Of a stretch of 61,740 nt of DNA, positions 45,886 through 54,716 are shown in pieces. The notes under the pieces are model-generated. The model was given only the letters and a program-made list of their open reading frames with translations, did no database searches and had not been told where the DNA came from. Position numbers and translations under genes: made by a program. How positions within the stretch are numbered: position 1 is the stretch's first letter; each line of letters begins with the position of its first letter. The stretch is from contig CAMYNQ010000003.1 in the NCBI GenBank assembly GCA_947259785.1, positions 1 to 61,740 of the forward strand, written 5' to 3'. Origin of the DNA: an uncultured Chromatiaceae bacterium. GTDB lineage: Bacteria > Pseudomonadota > Gammaproteobacteria > Tenderiales > Tenderiaceae.

Positions 45886-48264
45886 ATGAAATTTAGCGAA
45901 CAATGGTTGCGTGAGTGGGTTAACCCGGATGTCACTACGGCTGAACTGTCACATCAGCTGACGATGGCGGGGCTGGAAGTGGATGCGATTGAGCCTGTCG
46001 CAGCAGAGTTTAATAACGTCGTTGTAGGCGAGGTGGTGTCGCTTGAACAGCACCCCGATGCCGATCGTTTGCGTGTCTGTCAGGTGAATATTGGCAGCGA
46101 AATTTTATCAATCGTTTGTGGCGCGCCGAATGTTGCGCAAGGACAAAAAGTTCCTGCGGCGTTGATTGGTGCCAAGCTGCCTGGTGGTTTGAAGATCAAG
46201 AAGTCTAAGCTGCGTGGTGTCGAATCTTTTGGCATGCTTTGCTCACCAGTCGAACTGGGAATGGCGGACAGTTCTGATGGTTTGATGTTGCTTCCGGCAG
46301 ATGCTGAACCTGGCACTGACGTGCGCGATTTGTTGAAGCTCAATGATAAAACGATCGAGATTGGCCTGACGCCTAATCGTGGTGACTGTCTCAGCATCGC
46401 TGGTATCGCTCGTGAAGCCGGTGTAGTTAATCAGGCAGCTGTGGAAGGTCCTGAGTCAGCCGTGTTTACTGTTGAGCACCAAGACAGTTTGTCTGTCCGA
46501 TTGACTGCAGCAGAAGCATGCCCGCGTTACTTTGGCCGCATCATCAAGGGTGTTAATCCAAAAGCGGAAACGCCACTGTGGATGAAGGAGCGCCTGCGTC
46601 GCTCCGATCTACGTAGCATTAGTCCAGTGGTTGATGTGACTAATTATGTAATGCTTGAGCTAGGGCAGCCAATGCATGCTTTTGATCTGGCAAAGCTGCA
46701 AGGTGGGGTTGAGGTTCGCTATGCCGTTGAAGGTGAGAAACTCACCTTACTTGATGGTCAGGAAGTGACTTTAGCAGGCAATACCCTGGTGATCGCAGAT
46801 AAGAAAACACCAGCGGCGATGGCTGGCATCATCGGCGGTGAAACAAGTTCTGTGACAGATGAAACGCTAGATCTATTTCTTGAAAGCGCATTTTTTGCCC
46901 CCGATGTAATTATTGGCAAAGCGCGTCAATATGGTCTACATACAGATTCCTCGCACCGCTTTGAACGTGGTGTCGACTTTGAATTGCCCGCCAAGGCAAT
47001 GCGCCGGGCAACAGAGTTGTTACTTAAAATCGTTGGTGGTGCAGCTGGCCCCGTGATTGAGGTCAATGAGTCTGAAAAATTGCCGCAGCGCCAGCCAATC
47101 ACATTGCGTGAAGATCGTATCAAACGTCTGCTGGGTATTGAGCTAGAACAGGCCAAGGTGACGGAGATACTGACACGCTTGGGCATGAGTGTCGTTGAGC
47201 AGGGTAAGACATGGCTGGTTACACCGCCTAGTTTCCGTTTCGACATATCCATTGAAGCAGACTTAATCGAAGAGGTTGGGCGCATCTTTGGTTACGATGA
47301 GCTGCCGAGTCAAGCACCTAAAATGCCGCTTGAGGTTACTTTGCCGCGTGAAGCCCAGGTGCGAATGGAGCGTGTGCGGGCTTATTTACTAGATAGAGGC
47401 TACCAAGAGGCTATTAATTACAGTTTCGTCGATGCTGGAATTCAGAGCCAAATAATGCCAGATGAGGCTGCTATTGCCTTAGCTAATCCAATTTCTGCGG
47501 ATATGTCGGTAATGCGTACCAGCCTTTGGACTGGCCTGTTGCAAGCACTTAAATATAATCAAAATCGTCAGCAGGGTCGCATTAGACTGTTTGAACAAGG
47601 CGTGGTTTTTAGCAAGCAAAATGATGAAATAGTTGAAAGAAGTCTCCTTTCTGGTGTGATTACTGGCAACCTGATGCCTGAGCAGTGGGGCATTAAGTCC
47701 AGAAAAGTCGATTTTTATGATCTCAAGGCAGACATTGAAGGTCTGTTGGGGCTGACGGCTCGCTTTGAAGAATATACCTTTGTCGCTGATAATCACTCGG
47801 CCTTACATACAGGTCAAACAGCTGCTATAAAGACATCTACCGGATTGCCGATAGGGTGGATAGGTAAATTACATCCTGAGTTTGAAAAGTCTTTGGGTTT
47901 CAATGACTCTGTTTATTTATTTGAAGTTTCAGAAGAAGTTTTTTCTGAGGCAGTAAAGCCTACATTTGCAGCGTTATCAAAGTTTCCCTCTGTAAAGCGG
48001 GATCTGGCGATCGTTGCGGATGATTCTGTGTCTGCACAGCAGTTAAAAGATTGTATTGCTGGAGCATCAGGTGAATATCTGGCAAACTTACAGTTGTTTG
48101 ATGTATATTGTGGCGAAGGTGTTGAATCCGGGAGAAAAAGTCTGGCTTTAAGCTTGACCTTTCTGGATCATTCCCGCACTCTGAAAGATGAAGATGTTGA
48201 TGCCTTGGTGTCTAACATATTACTGAAACTTAACCAAGAACTACGGGCAACGCTGAGAGAATAA
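45886..48264 (+). CDS. pheT: Phenylalanyl-tRNA synthetase beta subunit
   Basis: The 792-residue subunit has the N-terminal tRNA-binding (EMAP-like) domain with VVGEVVSLEQHPDADRLRVC. It also has the B3/B4 editing domain, B5 domain and the C-terminal anticodon-binding FDX-ACB domain (KFPSVKRDLAIVADDSVSA). Length is normal. It is followed by ihfA after three bases, the classic order. Confidence 0.96.
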   Translation: MKFSEQWLREWVNPDVTTAELSHQLTMAGLEVDAIEPVAAEFNNVVVGEVVSLEQHPDADRLRVCQVNIGSEILSIVCGAPNVAQGQKVPAALIGAKLPGGLKIKKSKLRGVESFGMLCSPVELGMADSSDGLMLLPADAEPGTDVRDLLKLNDKTIEIGLTPNRGDCLSIAGIAREAGVVNQAAVEGPESAVFTVEHQDSLSVRLTAAEACPRYFGRIIKGVNPKAETPLWMKERLRRSDLRSISPVVDVTNYVMLELGQPMHAFDLAKLQGGVEVRYAVEGEKLTLLDGQEVTLAGNTLVIADKKTPAAMAGIIGGETSSVTDETLDLFLESAFFAPDVIIGKARQYGLHTDSSHRFERGVDFELPAKAMRRATELLLKIVGGAAGPVIEVNESEKLPQRQPITLREDRIKRLLGIELEQAKVTEILTRLGMSVVEQGKTWLVTPPSFRFDISIEADLIEEVGRIFGYDELPSQAPKMPLEVTLPREAQVRMERVRAYLLDRGYQEAINYSFVDAGIQSQIMPDEAAIALANPISADMSVMRTSLWTGLLQALKYNQNRQQGRIRLFEQGVVFSKQNDEIVERSLLSGVITGNLMPEQWGIKSRKVDFYDLKADIEGLLGLTARFEEYTFVADNHSALHTGQTAAIKTSTGLPIGWIGKLHPEFEKSLGFNDSVYLFEVSEEVFSEAVKPTFAALSKFPSVKRDLAIVADDSVSAQQLKDCIAGASGEYLANLQLFDVYCGEGVESGRKSLALSLTFLDHSRTLKDEDVDALVSNILLKLNQELRATLRE

Positions 48265-48267
48265 GAC

Positions 48268-48573
48268 ATGGCGTTAACAAAAGCAGATATGGCCGAAAGG
48301 CTTTTTGAAGAACTTGGTCTGAACAAACGTGAAGCCAAGGAGCTAGTCGAGATGTTTTTCGAGGAGATTCGAGGGGCTCTCGAGAATGGCCGTCAAGTGA
48401 AATTGTCAGGTTTTGGCAATTTTAATCTGCGCGATAAAAACGAACGGCCTGGCCGTAATCCCAAAACGGGGGAAGAAATTCCCATTACAGCACGTCGTGT
48501 AGTGACATTTCATCCAGGGCAAAAACTGAAAGCTAGAGTTGAAGCATATGCTGGAAGCCTCGAACAACAGTGA
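48268..48573 (+). CDS. ihfA: Integration host factor alpha subunit
   Basis: The 101-residue DNA-bending protein has the HU/IHF signature [22 protein letters not shown] with the intercalating proline. The N-terminus [20 protein letters not shown] is typical IhfA. With IhfB it bends DNA at promoters, origins and recombination sites. Its last 26 bases overlap the start of the MerR gene. Confidence 0.95.
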   Translation: MALTKADMAERLFEELGLNKREAKELVEMFFEEIRGALENGRQVKLSGFGNFNLRDKNERPGRNPKTGEEIPITARRVVTFHPGQKLKARVEAYAGSLEQQ

Positions 48574-48904
48574 GTTGCCGGAGATCCCGGCTAAACGCTA
48601 CTTTACTATCGGTGAGGTGAGTGAATTGTGTGGCGTCAAACCTCATGTGTTGCGTTATTGGGAGCAGGAATTCCCTCAGCTCAAACCTCTAAAGCGTCGC
48701 GGTAATCGTCGTTACTACCAGCGCCATGATGTCATCATGATTCGTCAGATTCGTAGCCTGCTATATCAACAAGGTTTCACTATTGGTGGCGCCAGGCAAA
48801 AACTATCTGGTACAGAAGCTAGGACTGATGTCAGCCATAGTCTTGATTTGATCCAGCAAATGCGTCGCGAACTTGAAGGCGTATTGGTAGCATTAAAAAA
48901 CTAA
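48548..48904 (+). CDS. MerR family transcriptional regulator
   Basis: The 118-residue protein has a MerR-type winged helix [23 protein letters not shown] followed by [14 protein letters not shown] short helical tail has no cysteine cluster, so metal sensing is unlikely. A MerR gene after ihfA is common in gammaproteobacteria; its targets are not known. I use the ATG at 48548, inside the ihfA end, rather than the TTG of the ORF track. Confidence 0.9.
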   Translation: MLEASNNSELPEIPAKRYFTIGEVSELCGVKPHVLRYWEQEFPQLKPLKRRGNRRYYQRHDVIMIRQIRSLLYQQGFTIGGARQKLSGTEARTDVSHSLDLIQQMRRELEGVLVALKN

Positions 48905-48965
48905 ATCTTCTCTGGTGTGGCTCGTTACAGTTAGGTAGAATACGCCGCTGATCAGATTCTCCAAA

Positions 48966-48981
48966 CACCTCTTCCGAGGTG
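48966..48981 (+). other. Small hairpin upstream of tRNA-Pro
   Basis: CACCTC and GAGGTG pair around TTCC. It lies between the MerR gene and the tRNA, with no T-tract. It may sit in the tRNA precursor leader. TAGAAT at 48936-48941, followed by ACGCCGC, is a candidate -10 for the tRNA. Confidence 0.4.
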
Positions 48982-49003
48982 CTTCACAAAGATCATTCAA
49001 ATA

Positions 49004-49080
49004 CGGGCAGTAGCGCAGTCTGGTAGCGCACCACAATGGGGTTGTGGGGGTCGGAGGTTCGAATCCTCTCTGCCCGACCA
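49004..49080 (+). tRNA. tRNA-Pro (GGG anticodon)
   Basis: The acceptor CGGGCAG pairs with CTGCCCG, followed by A and an encoded CCA. The anticodon stem CCACA pairs with TGTGG around ATGGGGT, which gives anticodon GGG. The T-loop is TTCGAAT. All arms are well formed. Confidence 0.96.
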
Positions 49081-49111
49081 ATTTGAATTTTCCTCCGAAA
49101 TATCAATTTAC

Positions 49112-50392
49112 TTAGAAAACTGTGGGCAGTGTCAGTGAAAGTGCTGGCCAATAGGTAATGATTAGCACCGCGATCAACAGCAGAATAAAGAACGGCCATG
49201 TTGCTTTGTAAAGCTGTAACACTGGCTTATTAAATCTGTGACTAGCAATAAACAGGTTCATGCCAACTGGCGGGGTAAAATATCCAATCTGCATATTGGC
49301 GAGAAAAATAATGCCTAAATGAATCGGATGGACACCGTACTCTAATGCAATTGGCATGATGATGGGCACCATGATGACGATAGCTGAAAAAATATCCAGC
49401 ATGGTACCTAGTAGCAGCAAGAATATATTTAACAACAATAGAAATGTTAGTGGATCACTGACGTATTCCTGAATGGTTTCAAATATTTGCGTTGGAATCT
49501 CGGCATCAATCATATAATTGGTTGAGGCCATGGAGACACCTAGAATAACAAGTATGGCGCCAATTAGGATCATTGACTCATGCATGATGCCAGGTAGTTG
49601 ACTTAGTTTAATGTCGCGATTGATGATTACCTCAACGATGATGACATAAACTACTGTCACAGCCGCCGCTTCTGAAACCGCAAAATAGCCGCTATAGATA
49701 CCGCCGAGGACAATAAAAGGTAGTGGGATTTCCCATTTTGATTCACTAATTGCATCAATTAGTGCGTTAGTAGAGTAGGGGATTTTGGGTAGCGATTTAC
49801 CCTGCCAGATACTCCAGCCAGATAAAATCACAATCATCAAAATACCAGGCAACAAGCCAGCTAAAAATAAATCATCGATACTGAACGGCTCACCTAGTCC
49901 CATTTGTTGCGAGATTACACCGTATAAAATTAGGGGCAGTGATGGCGCAAAAAGAACGCCCAAACTACCTGAACTTGTGATTAAGCCGAGATTAAAGTTT
50001 TCGCGGTAACCAGCCTGCATCAATGCCGGAAATAACAGTGCCCCTAGAGCAACAATGGCAACACCAGATGCACCGGTAAAGGCGGTAAACAAGGCGCAAG
50101 CGCACAAACAAACTATGGCAAGACCACCCGGCATCCAGCCAAGCACGGCTTGTGTCAGGCGTACAAGTCTTTGTGGTGCACCACTTTCACTGAGCAGATA
50201 GCCGGTAAAGGTAAATAATGGAATTGCTAACAGAATTGGAATCTCAGCCAGACGATAAAATTCTATTGCTATGACAGATAGATCGACATCTGACATATAG
50301 AAACCGAGCAGGGCAGAGGCGACGATGATGATAAACAGCGGTGTGCCTATCAGGGCTAGGGCAATCAGCAGTAATGTTAAGAGTATCTCCAT
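49112..50392 (-). CDS. dctM: TRAP transporter large permease subunit
   Basis: The 426-residue DctM-type subunit has about twelve membrane segments. Family motifs are GASGVAIVALGALLFPALMQAGY and the C-terminal TPPVGMNLFIASH. It is the transport channel of a tripartite ATP-independent transporter driven by ion gradients. Its start overlaps the DctQ stop as TAATG, indicating coupled translation. Confidence 0.93.
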   Translation of the reverse strand: MEILLTLLLIALALIGTPLFIIIVASALLGFYMSDVDLSVIAIEFYRLAEIPILLAIPLFTFTGYLLSESGAPQRLVRLTQAVLGWMPGGLAIVCLCACALFTAFTGASGVAIVALGALLFPALMQAGYRENFNLGLITSSGSLGVLFAPSLPLILYGVISQQMGLGEPFSIDDLFLAGLLPGILMIVILSGWSIWQGKSLPKIPYSTNALIDAISESKWEIPLPFIVLGGIYSGYFAVSEAAAVTVVYVIIVEVIINRDIKLSQLPGIMHESMILIGAILVILGVSMASTNYMIDAEIPTQIFETIQEYVSDPLTFLLLLNIFLLLLGTMLDIFSAIVIMVPIIMPIALEYGVHPIHLGIIFLANMQIGYFTPPVGMNLFIASHRFNKPVLQLYKATWPFFILLLIAVLIITYWPALSLTLPTVF

Positions 50393-50898
50393 TACTGGGG
50401 TGGCTGTTGTTGACTACTTGGTTCGTCAGTCCAAAGTTTAAAGCTTGGACCAATATTGATTAAAAAGCGTAATGCCATTAGAGCAAAGCCAATAGGAATG
50501 ATGCTTTCACATAACCAGGCAGGAATGTTTGAAAAGGCCATCATTCCGTCTTCATACTCCATCAGCACAAACTGCAATGAGTAATAACTGACAATCGCAC
50601 AAATGATGGCACTGAACAGATTGGCAATTACACTGCTAATCACTTTGCCTTTGTTGGGAAGGAGGCGTGATAGGACATCTATACTGATGTGATTATTTTG
50701 TTTTGTCGCCGCAATTGCACCAAGTAGGCCAAGCCACATCACCATGACTCTTAGTAATGGATCGGTCCATTCAATGCCGCTGTCAAATAGGTTGCGTAAG
50801 ACAATTTGGCTTAGTGCCAGCAGGATCATTGCGCCCAGCGTGAAAACAAGCAAGCCATCTTCGAGCAGATGGATGAGCCGGTTAATTTTTGTATGCAT
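50392..50898 (-). CDS. dctQ: TRAP transporter small permease subunit
   Basis: The 168-residue DctQ subunit has four membrane segments and the conserved core WTDPLLRVMVMWLGLLGAIAATKQNNHISIDVL. It pairs with DctM. The C-terminal tail is short and hydrophilic. It lies eleven bases after the DctP gene. Confidence 0.92.
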   Translation of the reverse strand: MHTKINRLIHLLEDGLLVFTLGAMILLALSQIVLRNLFDSGIEWTDPLLRVMVMWLGLLGAIAATKQNNHISIDVLSRLLPNKGKVISSVIANLFSAIICAIVSYYSLQFVLMEYEDGMMAFSNIPAWLCESIIPIGFALMALRFLINIGPSFKLWTDEPSSQQQPPQ

Positions 50899-50909
50899 GG
50901 AGTGAGAGT

Positions 50910-51908
50910 TTAGTGACTGCCGTTACGGAAGTCATCGAGATGTTTATAAAGCAGTTGAGTGATATCGCTATTGATGACGCCATTGTCAACCAGGCCTTGT
51001 GTGGCATCTTTAACTGAGCTAATCCATTGCGCTTCGGCTTGTTCGCCGGTGGTAACGAATTCTATTCCCTGTTTTTGCAAAGCCGCATAGGCTTTTTCAT
51101 TGTCTGTCCTATTGATAGTGTTGAGGTTGTTAAATACCTTGGCCATGACTTCTTTTACAATTGTCTGGTCGTCAGCGCTTATTTTGTTAAATGCCTTGCG
51201 TTGAATAATCATGGTGCCATAGAGGTAAACTAGTGGCGTTTGATTGAGATATTTAACCTTGGAGTGCCACTGCAAGGCAATTGCGCCCATTGGTGAGGCT
51301 GCTACTGTGTCAATCAGTCCTGTTTGTAAGCCAGTTAACACGTCAGTAAGCGGTAGGGGAATAGGGCTGACACCGATTGCCTCAAATGCTGCCCTACCGA
51401 TTGGGTCATCATCAGGTGCCCAGACTTTCTGTTTTTTTATGTTATTAACATCATCAAGTGGTAGCCCTGACATCAGGTAGGCAAAGCCACCTTCACCCAG
51501 GCCAAAGCTGACATAACCATTGTCAAACAAACCCTGGATGATGAGCGAATCCATTTGTTGTCGAACATAGTCGACCTCATCATGAGAACGAAACGCTAGA
51601 GGTAGACTGTAAACCTGTGAATTTGGGTCAATGCTTTGCAGTCCGCCGCCGGTGATGGCGCCGCCATGAAGCTGACCAATGCGTATTTTTCGTAATACGC
51701 TTTTATCATTGCCCATTACGCCGCCAGGATAAAAACGGAATTTAACCCGGCCATCGGTACGCTGTTTGATTTCCTTGGCACCAGCTTTCAGCTCCTTCAT
51801 CCAGCTAGTGCCATTTGGTGCAATGGTCGCAATCTTGAATGTTGCGGAATGAACCGGAGTACTGATAAGTGCAAACAGACAGGCAAGGCTGGCAAGGTAT
51901 TTCAACAT
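50910..51908 (-). CDS. dctP: TRAP transporter substrate-binding protein (TatP-like)
   Basis: The 332-residue periplasmic protein has a signal peptide ending at VHSA and a DctP fold: IATIAPNGTSWMKELKAGAKE, PGGVMG and VLTGLQTGLIDTVAASP. Most DctP proteins clamp a carboxylate with an Arg in a K(L/I)RVP motif. Here the aligned stretch is KVWAPDDDP, so the Arg is Trp. With the TatT lipoprotein gene just upstream, this points to the TatP subgroup, whose ligand is thought not to be an ordinary dicarboxylate. The true ligand is unknown. Confidence 0.88.
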   Translation of the reverse strand: MLKYLASLACLFALISTPVHSATFKIATIAPNGTSWMKELKAGAKEIKQRTDGRVKFRFYPGGVMGNDKSVLRKIRIGQLHGGAITGGGLQSIDPNSQVYSLPLAFRSHDEVDYVRQQMDSLIIQGLFDNGYVSFGLGEGGFAYLMSGLPLDDVNNIKKQKVWAPDDDPIGRAAFEAIGVSPIPLPLTDVLTGLQTGLIDTVAASPMGAIALQWHSKVKYLNQTPLVYLYGTMIIQRKAFNKISADDQTIVKEVMAKVFNNLNTINRTDNEKAYAALQKQGIEFVTTGEQAEAQWISSVKDATQGLVDNGVINSDITQLLYKHLDDFRNGSH

Positions 51909-51913
51909 ATATC

Positions 51914-52759
51914 TTATTCCTCAAAATATTCTTTTGATGTATTTAATAGCTGTTTCGCTTGTTGTTTTGCAACAGCATTACTTAGATTGAGTGTGATAAC
52001 TGTGGTTTTGGCTGTTATGACCTCATTTAGCAACTGATCATGTAATTCTTGGTCAAACATAAGTCTAGCGTATTGGCGGGCAAATTCGACCTTGGCGATG
52101 AGGTCCTGACCTTCTGAAATTTCTATGGCCTTCTCAAAATGCATTCGACCTATTGCCGGTTTACCACCGAGTGCCGGTGGTAACTGACTATTGATAACGG
52201 CTAAATAAAGATGGCCACGGCCCCATTCAAACTGCTCATCAAGCTCAACCACTCTATTCATAACGGCTTCAACTTTAGGCACTTGAGCTAATGCGTCCCA
52301 GTCATCACTATGGCTTTGAATCCAGCCAGCCCAGGCTGTGCCAAGAGCGTAGAGCAGGTCAATATTGGCTGCGTCAACACTGGCCAGAATTGCTTGGAAT
52401 TGCTCCAAATTGAGATTACTGCGTGAGCAGATCGCAGCAATTTCAGTGCATATTGCTGTACGGGCTTGTTGTAGAGATTTTTCCGTCAGCTGTTTCGCCT
52501 GTGCATTACTTGAGGCAAATAAAGATGCATAGGCACCATTTAGATTGGCACTGGCACTAAGAATGGTTGGGTTTTTAGGCGCATCAAGTACCAGGCTATC
52601 CATCATTACCATAAAGGTGGGGATGCTTGCTGCGGCAACTTCAGGGTCAGTCTGACTCAAAATGGCATTGCCGAGGTTGTTAGCGAACCGCTCGGTAATC
52701 ATCGAGGAACAGCCGCTTAGACTGAGCAGAAGCACAATTGGAATAGTTTTATAGGACAT
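51914..52759 (-). CDS. TRAP-associated TPR lipoprotein, TatT family
   Basis: The 281-residue product has a lipoprotein signal with the lipobox LSGC (Cys17) and then a helical, TPR-like body (EWGRGHLYLAVINSQLPPALGGKP). It matches the T component of TatT-type TRAP systems, first described in Treponema pallidum. There, TatT trimers pair with the binding protein. It is the first gene of the four-gene TRAP operon, five bases before dctP. It should sit on the periplasmic side of a membrane. Confidence 0.85.
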   Translation of the reverse strand: MSYKTIPIVLLLSLSGCSSMITERFANNLGNAILSQTDPEVAAASIPTFMVMMDSLVLDAPKNPTILSASANLNGAYASLFASSNAQAKQLTEKSLQQARTAICTEIAAICSRSNLNLEQFQAILASVDAANIDLLYALGTAWAGWIQSHSDDWDALAQVPKVEAVMNRVVELDEQFEWGRGHLYLAVINSQLPPALGGKPAIGRMHFEKAIEISEGQDLIAKVEFARQYARLMFDQELHDQLLNEVITAKTTVITLNLSNAVAKQQAKQLLNTSKEYFEE

Positions 52760-52915
52760 GCCTTGGGATACTTACATCATTTAATCAGGGTGTGGGAGGG
52801 TGATTGTATAAAAAGTATTACCTTGATAGCAATCTATGTATTGATATCGTTTATCTTGGGCTTAATTATTTTATATGGCAATATGCATGACGAAATTCAA
52901 ATAGGGAAATTTAAA

Positions 52916-53590
52916 ATGAAAATACAATTGGCTTTAGCGGCAGCTCTCGCTGGGTTTTGGGGGGGGCAGGCCGTCGCTCTGGAACTGGATACTGACAAAC
53001 AACGATTCAGTTACTTTGTTGGTTTGCAGATTGGCCAGCAAATTAAGAACGATGGTATTGAGCTTGATGAAACTGCATTTCTCGCTGCAATCAAGGACGT
53101 TGCCGCTGGCACGCCACCACGTTTGTCACAAGCCGAATTACAGGCGACTTTGCAGCGGATTCAGCAACAACGTGCCGCTGATGCGCAAAAGGTCGGTGAG
53201 AGTAACCGTCTTGAGGGGGAGCGTTTTCTGGCGGATAACAAGAAAAAATCTGGTGTTAAAGTGACTGCTAGTGGTCTGCAATACAAGGTTGTAAAGGCCG
53301 GATCAGGCTCTAAGCCTACAGCCAGCTCTACTGTCGAAGTTCATTATCGCGGCACACTGATTGATGGTACTGAGTTCGATAGCTCATACAGTCGTGGCCA
53401 ACCAGCGACATTTCCAGTGAATGGCGTAATCAAGGGTTGGACAGAAGCACTGCAGCTGATGCAGGAAGGGGCAAAGTGGCAGCTTTTTATTCCATCTGAG
53501 CTCGCTTATGGCAGTCGTGGCACTGGTGCTGATATTGGCCCTAACTCAACGCTTATTTTTGATGTTGAACTACTTAAGATCAAAAACTAG
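52916..53590 (+). CDS. FKBP-type peptidyl-prolyl isomerase, FkpA/Mip-like
   Basis: The 224-residue product has a signal peptide (MKIQLALAAALAGFWGGQAVA), an N-terminal dimerisation domain (about 22-115) and a C-terminal FKBP domain. The FKBP part shows VEVHYRGTLIDGTEFDSSY and ELAYGSRGTGADIGPNSTL. It should assist proline-limited folding in the periplasm. The ORF track adds 51 unlikely residues. The ATG at 52916 has AGGGA upstream and gives the signal peptide, so I use it. The gene diverges from the TRAP operon across 156 bases. Confidence 0.93.
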   Translation: MKIQLALAAALAGFWGGQAVALELDTDKQRFSYFVGLQIGQQIKNDGIELDETAFLAAIKDVAAGTPPRLSQAELQATLQRIQQQRAADAQKVGESNRLEGERFLADNKKKSGVKVTASGLQYKVVKAGSGSKPTASSTVEVHYRGTLIDGTEFDSSYSRGQPATFPVNGVIKGWTEALQLMQEGAKWQLFIPSELAYGSRGTGADIGPNSTLIFDVELLKIKN

Positions 53591-53958
53591 TTAGCTGTAA
53601 CCCAGTCATTCTGGGCGCTTTTTAATTTGGTATCGTCCTGCGCACAGCGATAAAAGACTTTTATCGCGTAACTGTGTGGGTCTTCTGGCCATAGATAAGC
53701 GTCCAGAATGGTTTTGAGCAAGGCGCCGGAATAAACCTTTTCTGATACAGATACCCGTCTATTGCTAAGCACTGCCAGATCAAGCGCATGTTCGGCAGGA
53801 ACTCCCAGACGAGAATTGATTACCGAGTCATAACCAATCATGGCCTGTGAATAACAGAGATACTCTGCATCGTTTGTCGGCAGGGCTTCAAATGCTGTTG
53901 AAGTTAGCGGCATGACAAGCAAGGTAAGTAAAATCAGTGGTTTAACTAAGTTCTTCAA
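53587..53958 (-). CDS. Small exported protein of unknown function, TTG start
   Basis: I do not recognise the family. The product has a clear signal peptide (MKNLVKPLILLTLLVMPLTSTA) and a mature part of about 100 residues with two cysteines (CYSQAM, YRCAQD) that could form a disulfide. The ORF track uses an ATG ten codons upstream. A strong GGAGGT lies five bases before the TTG at 53958, and that start gives a clean signal peptide. It overlaps the FKBP gene by four bases, tail to tail. Confidence 0.65.
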   Translation of the reverse strand: MKNLVKPLILLTLLVMPLTSTAFEALPTNDAEYLCYSQAMIGYDSVINSRLGVPAEHALDLAVLSNRRVSVSEKVYSGALLKTILDAYLWPEDPHSYAIKVFYRCAQDDTKLKSAQNDWVTAN

Positions 53959-54146
53959 GGTACACCTCCGATAGTCGCTTAGTGGCATTCCTATGCGGTA
54001 TATCTATGAGCAACTATTAAGTTAGATACATATAGTATCGGCAGGTTCATATCATTAATTAAACGCTCAGCAACGAGTCTAATCGGGCTGGTCAGGAAAT
54101 TAGGCGGGGATTAAAATGTCACGTCTTGGTTAATCGAGGGATCCAT

Positions 54147-54716
54147 GTGAGCCTATTAAAAGTTTTTTCGGCCGATGATGAGCAACTGCTGTGTTTAGTT
54201 GATGCGCATGAGCAGATCACTGCCGAGTTGGGTCAGGTCGGTATCAAGTTCGAGGCCTGGCAGGCATGTCAGCCAATGTCAGATTCAGCAGGGCAGGAGG
54301 ATGTGATATCGGCCTACCGCGAGTCGCTTGATCGATTGATGGCAGAATATGGCTTTCAGACTGCCGATGTGATTGCGTTGCGACCTGATCATCCTGACAG
54401 GGCAGAGCTACGACAGAAATTCCTTAGTGAACACACTCACAGCGAGTTTGAAGTACGCTTTTTCGTTGATGGCAAGGGCCTGTTCTACATTCATCAGGGC
54501 GATAAGGTCTACGGCGTGATGTGCGAACAGGGTGATTTGATCAGCGTACCAGCCAATACCAAACACTGGTTCGACATGGGGGAGGCACCCTTATTCAAGT
54601 GCATTCGTTTGTTCACCAATCAGGAAGGCTGGGTAGCTCAGTACACTGGCGATGATATTGCCAATAATTTCCCCCGTTTCGAGCAATTTTTTGATGATCA
54701 AAGCCATAGTCACTGA
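54147..54716 (+). CDS. mtnD: Acireductone dioxygenase
   Basis: MtnD is a cupin enzyme of the methionine salvage pathway. It converts acireductone to the keto acid precursor of methionine (Fe form) or to an off-pathway product (Ni form). The metal site is visible in EHTHSEFEVRFFVDG and the later His in NTKHWFDMG. I use the GTG at 54147, with GAGGG upstream, rather than the TTG of the ORF track. It overlaps mtnC by 23 bases. Confidence 0.92.
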   Translation: MSLLKVFSADDEQLLCLVDAHEQITAELGQVGIKFEAWQACQPMSDSAGQEDVISAYRESLDRLMAEYGFQTADVIALRPDHPDRAELRQKFLSEHTHSEFEVRFFVDGKGLFYIHQGDKVYGVMCEQGDLISVPANTKHWFDMGEAPLFKCIRLFTNQEGWVAQYTGDDIANNFPRFEQFFDDQSHSH

